A stretch of DNA of 18,614 nt from NCBI GenBank assembly GCA_019421925.1, contig JAHZEH010000013.1, positions 1 to 18,614 on the forward strand. Reading direction: 5' to 3'. A program made the position numbers and the translations under genes. This DNA comes from Clostridia bacterium (lineage in GTDB: Bacteria > Bacillota > Clostridia > Christensenellales > CALWSW01). The notes beneath the pieces were generated by a model. That model had not been told where the DNA came from, searched no databases, and saw only the letters and a program-made list of their open reading frames with translations. Position 1 is the stretch's first letter, and every line of letters starts with the position of its first letter. Shown piece after piece: positions 13,156 to 18,614 of the stretch.

Positions 13156-14639
13156 TAGCGTACCCGCCCATATCTCTGCGTAAACTCCCGGATTCTCCCG
13201 GCCAGCTCATCGGTGAGAACGTCCCGGCCCATGCGCCATTGCCAGTTGCCCGAGGGCGTGGAGGGAATATTCATGCGGGAGCGGGCGTCCAGCTCCAAAT
13301 AGTCCTGCATCTGGCAGATGCACAGACTGGCCACGCTCCCCATGCCCGCCCGCATGAGTGCGGCGGGGAGGGCGCTCTCCTCCGGCGCGCCCAGATAGTC
13401 CAGGGCAAAGCGGAGGGTGTGCCCGGGGGCGGAGGACAGCCAGCCCAGGAGGGTGTCGTTGTCATGGGTGCCGGTGTAAACCACGCAGGAGCGGGGGTAG
13501 TTGTGGGGGAGGTAGAGGTTGTCGGGGCCGCTATCGAAGGCGAATTGCAGCACCTTCATGCCGGGGAAGCCGGATTCACGCAGGAGGGCGTGAACCTCCT
13601 CGGTCAAGAAGCCCAAGTCCTCGGCGATGACAGGCAAGGCTCCCAGCCTGGAGCGCAGGGCGGTGAACAGGGCCATGCCCGGCCCTTTTTTCCACTCGCC
13701 TACCACCGCGTCCTCAGCGCCGAAGGGAATGGCGTAAAAACTCTCAAAACCCCGGAAATGGTCGATGCGAATCAGGTCAAAGCGGTTCAGAATGCGTTCA
13801 ACGCGCCTGCACCACCAGGCATAATCCTCCCGCTCTGCCGCCGCCCAGTCATAGAGGGGATTGCCCCAGAGCTGGCCCTTTTCGGCAAAATAGTCGGGAG
13901 GGCAGCCCGCCACACAGACGGGATTTCGGTCCCCGTCCAGCCAGAACAGGGAGGGATTGGCCCAGGCGTCGGCGCTGTCCAGGGCTACGTAGATGGGCAG
14001 GTCCCCGATGAGGGAGACCCCCTTCTCACTGGCATAGCTGTGCAGGGCGCGCCACTGCTTGTCAAAAAGGTATTGAAGATAGGTCCAGAACCGGATACGG
14101 TTTCCCAGCATCTGGGTGTACTTCTCCAGGGCTTCGGGCCTGCGGAGACGGAGGGCCTCATCCGGCCACTGTGTCCAGGAGACCATGTCAAAATGGCTTT
14201 TGATTGCCATATACAGGGCATAATCGGGCAGCCAGTCCCCATTTTGGGCCTCGAAAGCGGCCACATCTTGGGCGTCCCTGTCCCAACCCCGTTCAAAGGC
14301 TTTTTTGAGCAGGGGAAAGCGGGCGTGGTAGAGGGCGGCGTAGTCCACCCGCAGGGGGTCGCTTCCCCAGGAAGGGGCCCCGCATTCCGCTCTGGTCAAA
14401 AGGCCATCCTCACAGAGCAGCTCCAGATCGATAAAATAGGGGTTGCCCGCAAAGGTAGAGAAGGATTGATAGGGGGAATCCCCATAGCTCGTCGGGCCGA
14501 TGGGGAGCATCTGCCAGTAGCGCTGGCCGGAGAGGGCCAGAAAGTCCACAAACTGCCGGGCCTCTGCGCCCAGCGTCCCGATCCCATAGGGGGAGGGGAG
14601 AGAGGAGAGGTGCATCAGGATTCCGCTCGCTCGTTCCAT
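13155..14639 (-). CDS. malQ: 4-alpha-glucanotransferase (amylomaltase), GH77
   Basis: 494 residues, normal for the short bacterial amylomaltases. The enzyme transfers alpha-1,4-glucan segments between maltodextrins in the cytoplasm, for maltose or glycogen use. Visible features are the N-terminal GILMHLSSLPSPYGIGTLG (6-24) and SPYQSFSTFAGNPYFIDLELL. Also present are the nucleophile Asp293 in RIDHFRGFESFY, the acid/base Glu340 in VIAEDLGFLT and the stabilising Asp393 in YTGTHDNDT. The start at 14639 has GGAAGGAGAA upstream. It is a single-gene unit with its own promoter (14675-14704), and no other maltodextrin gene is in the window. Downstream the double-hairpin repeat begins in the stop codon, which may serve as terminator. 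Confidence 0.97.
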   Translation of the reverse strand: MERASGILMHLSSLPSPYGIGTLGAEARQFVDFLALSGQRYWQMLPIGPTSYGDSPYQSFSTFAGNPYFIDLELLCEDGLLTRAECGAPSWGSDPLRVDYAALYHARFPLLKKAFERGWDRDAQDVAAFEAQNGDWLPDYALYMAIKSHFDMVSWTQWPDEALRLRRPEALEKYTQMLGNRIRFWTYLQYLFDKQWRALHSYASEKGVSLIGDLPIYVALDSADAWANPSLFWLDGDRNPVCVAGCPPDYFAEKGQLWGNPLYDWAAAEREDYAWWCRRVERILNRFDLIRIDHFRGFESFYAIPFGAEDAVVGEWKKGPGMALFTALRSRLGALPVIAEDLGFLTEEVHALLRESGFPGMKVLQFAFDSGPDNLYLPHNYPRSCVVYTGTHDNDTLLGWLSSAPGHTLRFALDYLGAPEESALPAALMRAGMGSVASLCICQMQDYLELDARSRMNIPSTPSGNWQWRMGRDVLTDELAGRIREFTQRYGRVR

Positions 14640-14674
14640 GTGTTCTCCTTCCGGGGAAAATATTTCTATTTGTA

Positions 14675-14704
14675 ATCATACTCTATAGGCCCGGGTGGCT
14701 GCAA
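14675..14704 (-). promoter_or_regulatory. Candidate promoter of malQ
   Basis: On the minus strand TTGCAG (14704-14699), an 18-nt spacer and TATGAT (14680-14675), about 35 nt before the start codon. Confidence 0.6.
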
Positions 14705-14930
14705 GGAGGATTTGCTGGCAGAGGAAGGTCCCCATAAACTCCGGGGGGCTGCTCCTGACCTGCTTGCTCTATCCCGGCGACGTTAACACAGCCCCGGATG
14801 GGCGCGGTGTCCATCTCCGCCTGTTTCCTCTGCATCGACAGCATGAGAGGCATTGAGTGCGTCACTATGTAATAACGAAAATTATGTGAATTTTATGGAA
14901 TATATAATGCGGAAAAGCCTCTGTAAACAG
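14705..14930. other. Intergenic stretch without a supported gene
   Basis: Between malQ and the ABC permease there is a GC-rich part (to about 14870) and then an A+T-rich part. The only frame of any size is a 60-codon one on the minus strand (14683-14865), whose GTG start has no RBS and whose product matches no family I know. It could be a gene remnant or an unrecognised RNA. I see no supported promoter or RNA fold in it. Confidence 0.4.
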
Positions 14931-14933
14931 CAG

Positions 14934-14959
14934 AAAAGGCCGGGAATTTCCGGCCTTTT
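14934..14959 (-). terminator. Terminator of the sigY-like operon
   Basis: AAAAGGCCGG (14934-14943) and CCGGCCTTTT (14950-14959) have a 6-nt loop. It lies about 28 nt after the permease stop and has T runs on both strands. Confidence 0.85.
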
Positions 14960-14986
14960 TGCTGCATTGAGAGGGATAGGTTCCAT

Positions 14987-16570
14987 TTACAGCGTCCGCA
15001 GCTTTTTGACACCCCAGGAGCGCAGGCGCGCCCAGAGAACCAGGTCGATCAGGGCGAAGACGGCGGCCACAATTCCCCCGAAGAGCAGGAAGTCCATCCG
15101 GGGCAGAAGAAAGAGATAGACCAGGGCCACCGCGATCACAGCCAGCATGCCGCCGAATACCGACGCGAAGGAGCTGGCGCTCTGTTTGATAACCACCATG
15201 GCGCTGTTCCACTCCATCTTGGGCAGGAGCAGGTTGACAAAAAGGCCGAAGAGGGCGGTAAAGACGGAGTACACCGCCGGGACAGCCCACAGGATGAAAA
15301 ACTCCAGAGGATTCAGGGAGAGCAGCACGCCCAGGGCCGCGACATTAAGGGTTAGCAGGGGGAGAGTGACCAACAGATTGAGGGAGATCTTTGCCCGGAA
15401 AATATCGGTCTCCCGCACAGGCAGGGAGCGCAGAATCCACAGGGTTTTGCCCTCCAGGGAGATGGATACGCCTGTCGTGCAAGTCATGCCGCACATGAGA
15501 GTGCAGATGGCGCAGAAGATGGGCATGAGATCGGAGGTGGAGACGTTCATCTCCAGAAGAGAGGAGAGCACCCCTTTGCCGCTCACGGCGAACAGGATGG
15601 TCAGTACGGTGAGCAGGAGCATGCCCACCGCCGTGTTCATCACATAGGTGTACTCCGAGAAATACCGGCGCAGCTCCCGCGTGAAGAGGGCTTTCCTCTG
15701 GCTGCTGGACTTGAGGGCGCCCATGCGGAAATTGGCCCGGCTGTGCTTTTCCCGCAGCACTGAGTTGATGCGCACAAAGGAGCGGGAGAACACCAGCACA
15801 AACAGCAGGAACACCAGCAGGCACAGACCGGTCAGCCCCAGAAGGGACAGCCAGGAGCCCAGCATGGCCTCCACGAACAGCACCGCGGGCGGGAAGGTGG
15901 AAAGGAAGCGGGCCATTCCGGTCAGGGCCGAGAGCATCTGATCCTCCCCCATGGAGGACATGGAAAAACTGAAATAGAAGATACCGAAGAACATCGCCAG
16001 GGAGAGAACCATGAGCACGGCGTTGCGCGCCCGGAAGCGGGAGGCCACCCAGTGCAGCAGCAGGCCGATCACAGCCCCGACCACCATGGGGAACAGGGGC
16101 AGAGCCAGGACGGTGAGCAGGGCCCGCAGGTAAAACAGCAGGCCCTGCCCGCTTTTGACCCCGAATACGATCAGAAAGGGGAGGATGATCTCGCAGCAGG
16201 TGCCCAGGTTGGAGCCATAGGAATAGATGAGCTTGCTCATAAGGATATCGGAGTTTTTAACCGGCATGGCGGCAAGCATCTCATAGTCCTGGAAGGTGAA
16301 CAGATAGCTGGGGACCTTGTAGATGCTGAAAAAGAGGCTGACGAGAGCCGCCAGCAGAAAGCCGATGGGCAGAAGCAGCTCCAGAATACCCAGGGCCTCC
16401 AGGCCCTCGGCCATGAGAAGGGCGTATAATGTGGCGTAGGATGCGAAGAGCAGGGTTAAAAGCACCAGGGTCAGGGGCGTGCCCAGCGCCCTGGTACGGC
16501 CCTTCCTGCCCCTGCGCTGCCAGGCGTTTTTCAGGCTGGCTTTGGTTAAAAGAATTGCTTTATTCATCAT
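14987..16570 (-). CDS. ABC-2-type exporter permease, YxlG-like position
   Basis: 527 residues, strongly hydrophobic with roughly ten to twelve predicted membrane helices. The first is at about 31-53, followed by a long run of helices at 75-270, a polar loop near 270-310, and helices again to the C-terminus. The loop KVPSYLFTFQDYEMLAAMPVKNSDILMSKL is typical of clostridial ABC exporter permeases. The start overlaps the ATPase stop (ATGA, 16567-16570), so the pair is co-translated. It is the last gene of the operon and is followed by a terminator. In the B. subtilis sigY operon the equivalent place is held by YxlG. The exported substrate is unknown; bacteriocin-type or lipid export has been discussed for such systems but is not shown here. 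Confidence 0.85.
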   Translation of the reverse strand: MMNKAILLTKASLKNAWQRRGRKGRTRALGTPLTLVLLTLLFASYATLYALLMAEGLEALGILELLLPIGFLLAALVSLFFSIYKVPSYLFTFQDYEMLAAMPVKNSDILMSKLIYSYGSNLGTCCEIILPFLIVFGVKSGQGLLFYLRALLTVLALPLFPMVVGAVIGLLLHWVASRFRARNAVLMVLSLAMFFGIFYFSFSMSSMGEDQMLSALTGMARFLSTFPPAVLFVEAMLGSWLSLLGLTGLCLLVFLLFVLVFSRSFVRINSVLREKHSRANFRMGALKSSSQRKALFTRELRRYFSEYTYVMNTAVGMLLLTVLTILFAVSGKGVLSSLLEMNVSTSDLMPIFCAICTLMCGMTCTTGVSISLEGKTLWILRSLPVRETDIFRAKISLNLLVTLPLLTLNVAALGVLLSLNPLEFFILWAVPAVYSVFTALFGLFVNLLLPKMEWNSAMVVIKQSASSFASVFGGMLAVIAVALVYLFLLPRMDFLLFGGIVAAVFALIDLVLWARLRSWGVKKLRTL

Positions 16571-17274
16571 TCTGTCAACTCCAGGAAGAGTTCCTCCAAA
16601 CTGCTGTCCCCCACGATTTCATGGGTTTTGCCGCTTCGGATGAGGCGGCCGTTTTTGATGATGGCGATTTTGTTGCAGAGCTTCTCAGCCACCTCCAGCA
16701 CATGGGTGGAGAAGAAGATGGCGCAGCCCTCCTGGCACATCTGCCGCATGATCTCCTTGAGATCAAAAGAGGCCTTGGGGTCGAGGCCCACGAAGGGTTC
16801 GTCCAGGATGAGCAGGCGGGGCTTGTGCACCAGGGCGGAGATCAGCGCCAGCTTCTGCTTCATGCCGTGGGAGAAGGAGTGGATGGGGTCGCCCAGGTTT
16901 TTCGTGATCTCGAACAGGTCCCCGTACTGGCGGATGCGGGCCTCCCGTTCAGCGGAGGGCACTCCATAGACGTCCGCCACAAAGTTCAGGTACTGGATGC
17001 CCTTGAGGTTCTCATACAGGTCGGGATTGTCGGGGATATAGGCCATGACCTGTTTGCAGGACAGGGGGTCCCGCCGGATGGACTTCCCGTCCACCAGGAT
17101 GTCGCCCTCCTCAAAGGACAGGATGCCGCAGACGCATTTGATGGTGGTGGTCTTGCCCGCCCCGTTGTGGCCGATGAAGCCATAGATATCGCCTGCGGCG
17201 ATCTCCAGGGAGAGGCCGTCCACGGCTTTTTTGCCGTTCTTATAGGTCTTGGTCAGATTCTGGATGCTCAGCAT
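16567..17274 (-). CDS. ABC transporter ATP-binding protein, YxlF-like position
   Basis: 235 residues, a complete ABC nucleotide-binding domain. Motifs are Walker A GHNGAGKT (35-42), a Q-loop region with YIPDNPDLYENL (80-91, Asp in place of the common Gln-Glu), a variant ABC signature FSHGMKQKL (135-143), Walker B LLILDEP (155-161), the D-loop GLD and the switch His in STHV. This is the CcmA/BcrA-like class that pairs with ABC-2 permeases. AAGGAG lies seven bases before the ATG at 17274, and the gene overlaps the preceding small membrane gene by 35 nt. It energises the permease encoded directly downstream. Confidence 0.95.
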   Translation of the reverse strand: MLSIQNLTKTYKNGKKAVDGLSLEIAAGDIYGFIGHNGAGKTTTIKCVCGILSFEEGDILVDGKSIRRDPLSCKQVMAYIPDNPDLYENLKGIQYLNFVADVYGVPSAEREARIRQYGDLFEITKNLGDPIHSFSHGMKQKLALISALVHKPRLLILDEPFVGLDPKASFDLKEIMRQMCQEGCAIFFSTHVLEVAEKLCNKIAIIKNGRLIRSGKTHEIVGDSSLEELFLELTE

Positions 17275-17470
17275 GTTTTTTCTCCTTACGAATCACCACA
17301 AAATAATACACAATGATGGGGAGGGGCGCATGGATGAGCCCCCACAACCCCCAGAACCAGGGGAATATACCCCGTCTGCGCGCGTCATGGAAGATCCAGA
17401 CGCCCTGCGCGGCCACGATACACAGAACCAGGCAGAGCAGGGCGGCGGTCTCAGGGGTGAGCGGGCTCAT
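17240..17470 (-). CDS. Small membrane protein with PLDc_N-like domain, YxlD/YxlE-like
   Basis: 76 residues from the ATG at 17470, chosen because GGGAGG lies seven bases upstream and because that ATG overlaps the previous gene's stop (ATGA). Two membrane helices span about 8-25 and 37-60. The sequence between and within them, WIFHDARRRGIFPWFWGLWGLIHAPLPIIVYYFV, is the pattern of the phospholipase D N-terminal (PLDc_N) membrane module found in YxlD and YxlE of the sigY operon, where YxlD is a negative regulator of SigY. A charged, Asp/Glu-rich cytoplasmic tail follows. No phospholipase activity is implied. Likely job: membrane part of the anti-sigma control of the sigma at 17744 (inference from operon order). 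Confidence 0.75.
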   Translation of the reverse strand: MSPLTPETAALLCLVLCIVAAQGVWIFHDARRRGIFPWFWGLWGLIHAPLPIIVYYFVVIRKEKKHAEHPESDQDL

Positions 17471-17775
17471 GGGAGTTCCTCCCGCTCTCCCGTCTCCCTC
17501 TGGCGGATGGACAGGGCAAAGGCGCACAGCAGGGCGGCGCATACAGCCTGGATCAGCAGGAAGAGGGGGACGCTGCGCAAAAACAGCAGCCCGGACAGAG
17601 GGGGAATGGTCAGGGCCAGCAGGCCGAAGCACACGCTCTGACGAAATGCCCTGCGGCGGGCGCGGGCACGGCCCAGGTTGAGCAGTTCGCTCACCCCGGC
17701 GAGATCGGGCTGGGGTATATCCAGCTGCCGCAGATCCCTGAGGCTATCGCTCAGCCTCCGGTTGGGACGTTCCAT
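17467..17775 (-). CDS. Small two-helix membrane protein, YxlC-like position, probable anti-sigma component
   Basis: 102 residues. The N-terminal cytoplasmic part (1-44) carries a LRDLRQLDIPQPDL segment and a basic stretch (RARARRR). Two membrane helices (about 47-66 and 69-90) and a short charged tail follow. Size, topology and place directly after the ECF sigma match YxlC (DUF5345-like) of the B. subtilis sigY operon, which restrains SigY. Residue-level similarity was judged by eye only. The start at 17775 lies 32 nt inside the sigma gene, and AAGGAG is about 11 nt upstream. The stop overlaps the next start by four bases. Confidence 0.7.
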   Translation of the reverse strand: MERPNRRLSDSLRDLRQLDIPQPDLAGVSELLNLGRARARRRAFRQSVCFGLLALTIPPLSGLLFLRSVPLFLLIQAVCAALLCAFALSIRQRETGEREELP

Positions 17776-18301
17776 CCTGTAACAACTCCTTTCTCAGGGC
17801 TTTGACGCCGTTGTGCAGGCGGGATTTGACGGTACCCACGGGGATGCGCAGACGGCGCGCGATCTCCGCCAGCTCCATGTCCCAGCCGTATTTCATACAC
17901 AGGGGCAGGCGGAGCTTATCGGGCAGGCGGGAGAGGGCCTGGAGCAGTTCATCCCGCTCCAGCAGGCGATCCACCTCGTCTTGCGCACGCGGGGAAAGAA
18001 GGGTTCCCTGTTCCCTTTTGATCCGGCGCATCCGGCTGCGGTACCGGTCGACGGCAATGTTGCGGGCCAGGGCGCACAACCAGGTGGAGAAGGAAGCCCG
18101 CTCCGGCCGGAAGGAGGCGATATGGGTCAGGGCGGAGAGCATGGCCTCCTGCACCACGTCCTCGGCCTCGGCGGCGCTGAGGGTGAGGGCGAGAGCAAAA
18201 CGGTACGCCGTGGGATAGCCGTGCTGGCAGAGCCGGGCGAGCGCCAGGTCATCCCCGGCGGCAGCCCTGACGGCCAGCTCCCTTTCCAATGATTTGTCCA
18301 A
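17744..18301 (-). CDS. ECF sigma-70 factor, SigY-like operon
   Basis: 185 residues. Region 2 spans about 25-92: LSAAEAEDVVQEAMLSALTH, then FSTWLCALARNIAVDRYRSRMRR. Region 4 spans about 118-172, with the HTH MELAEIARRLRIPVGTVKSRLHNGVKALRKEL. Translation appears to start at TTG (18301-18299), because AAGGAG lies seven bases upstream and no ATG or GTG is better placed. Four downstream genes overlap in series, giving the order sigma, YxlC-like, YxlD/E-like, ABC ATPase, ABC permease, the arrangement of the B. subtilis sigY operon. Two promoters lie upstream, one with ECF character close to the SigY type (TGAAC / CGT), so positive autoregulation is likely. I withhold the symbol sigY because orthology is unproven. 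Confidence 0.93.
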   Translation of the reverse strand: MDKSLERELAVRAAAGDDLALARLCQHGYPTAYRFALALTLSAAEAEDVVQEAMLSALTHIASFRPERASFSTWLCALARNIAVDRYRSRMRRIKREQGTLLSPRAQDEVDRLLERDELLQALSRLPDKLRLPLCMKYGWDMELAEIARRLRIPVGTVKSRLHNGVKALRKELLQDGTSQPEAER

Positions 18302-18335
18302 GAATGTGCTCCTTCCCGGCAGGATTTGCAGGGAT

Positions 18336-18365
18336 ATTCTAACAGTTTTACACAGGATAGGGCAA
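18336..18365 (-). promoter_or_regulatory. Candidate sigma-A promoter of the sigY-like operon
   Basis: On the minus strand TTGCCC (18365-18360), an 18-nt spacer and TAGAAT (18341-18336), about 35 nt before the TTG start. It could supply basal sigma. Confidence 0.5.
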
Positions 18366-18379
18366 CCTGAACTATAAGT

Positions 18380-18407
18380 GATACGTCGCCCGGGCGCAAA
18401 AGGTTCA
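18380..18407 (-). promoter_or_regulatory. Candidate ECF-type autoregulatory promoter of the sigY-like operon
   Basis: On the minus strand TGAACC (18407-18402), exactly 16 nt and CGTATC (18385-18380). This fits the AAC / CGT signature of ECF promoters and closely resembles the TGAACG / CGT form used by SigY. It lies about 80 nt upstream of the sigma start. Confidence 0.65.
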
Positions 18408-18435
18408 CTGGGAAAAACGCCTGTGAGGAAGGTTC

Positions 18436-18464
18436 TTGAGAGAAATGGCAGAATAGAATACAGA
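18436..18464 (+). promoter_or_regulatory. Weak candidate promoter of the MATE gene
   Basis: TTGAGA (18436-18441), 17 nt and TACAGA (18459-18464). The -10 is poor. It lies in the divergent region shared with the sigY-like operon. Confidence 0.3.
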
Positions 18465-18493
18465 TGAAGAAAACGAAAGAAGGACTCAGACTC

Positions 18494-18614
18494 ATGGAGA
18501 CAACGAAAAATCCGGCGGAACGGGACGGCAGGGGGAACAATCTGGGCACGGAACCCATCGGCCGTCTCCTGTGGAAACTGGCGGTGCCGGCCATTCTGGC
18601 CCAGATCATCAACG
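18494..18614 (+). CDS. MATE-family multidrug/metabolite efflux transporter, 3'-truncated by the window edge
   Basis: Only the first 40 residues are present. A polar N-terminus is followed by LGTEPIGRLLWKLAVPAILAQIIN, the start of the first membrane helix and a pattern that recurs at the N-terminus of clostridial MATE transporters. These are integral-membrane cation-coupled antiporters of about 450 residues. AAGGA lies nine bases before the ATG. The gene is divergent from the ECF sigma operon; whether that sigma also drives it cannot be told. Confidence 0.8.
   Translation, partial: METTKNPAERDGRGNNLGTEPIGRLLWKLAVPAILAQIIN

Noticed and set aside
13023..14675. A 550-codon plus-strand frame opposite malQ
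   Set aside because: malQ has all GH77 catalytic motifs. The opposing product is low-complexity Gly/Gln/His-rich and runs through the double-hairpin repeat.
14716..14760. RNase P-like motif (GAGGAAGGTCC) on the plus strand
   Set aside because: Only a short stretch resembles the P4 strand. The partner strand and the rest of the ~350-nt RNA are absent.
16429..17316. A 295-codon plus-strand frame opposite the ABC ATPase
   Set aside because: The minus-strand ATPase has every ABC motif. The opposing frame is a GC-bias shadow with no RBS-supported start or family.

Overview
The window looks like a moderately GC-rich member of the Clostridia (Bacillota), most likely an Oscillospiraceae/Ruminococcaceae-type gut or anaerobic bacterium. 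The support is a Firmicutes-type ParA/ParB pair with perfect parS sites, a sigY-like ECF operon, small XRE and Spo0A-C-like proteins of a kind common in clostridia, and strong AGGAGG ribosome binding sites. The assignment is from family resemblance only. recF, rsmA, parA, parB and two parS sites place the left end near the chromosomal origin.

Layout. 1-3830 (+): 3' part of recF, translationally coupled rsmA, terminator, two parS sites, then parA-parB. 3832-4715: a lone A+T-rich alpha/beta-hydrolase gene (-), bracketed by two inverted copies of a ~40-nt conserved block, each just upstream of an unrelated terminator. 4720-6662 (-): an ECF sigma factor with an overlapping membrane anti-sigma-like protein. 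6694-7335 (+): an autonomous MarR regulator with a 13-bp palindrome at its own promoter. 7488-10314 (+): a large secreted protein with about five Ig-like (BIG2) repeats and a C-terminal SH3b domain, preceded by helically spaced GTGAA repeats. 10319-10780 (-): a HEAT-like protein. 10974-11425 (+): an XRE regulator coupled to a Spo0A-C-like small protein. 11437-13155: an MT-A70 DNA methyltransferase and a frameshifted BglII-like endonuclease (-), bracketed by two inverted copies of a double-hairpin repeat. 13155-14639 (-): malQ. 14987-18407 (-): a five-gene operon with the order of the Bacillus subtilis sigY operon (sigma, YxlC-like, YxlD/E-like, ABC ATPase, ABC permease), with an ECF-type autoregulatory promoter and a sigma-A-type promoter. 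18494-end (+): start of a MATE transporter.

Two themes stand out. First, two convergent gene junctions (parB/anti-sigma and Spo0A-like/malQ) each carry an accessory minus-strand cassette of different composition, bounded by inverted copies of a structured repeat at the 3' ends of the flanking genes. Second, two ECF sigma systems of different design sit in the same window, both with candidate ECF-type self-promoters alongside sigma-A-type promoters. I see no rRNA, tRNA, CRISPR array, transposase or integrase.
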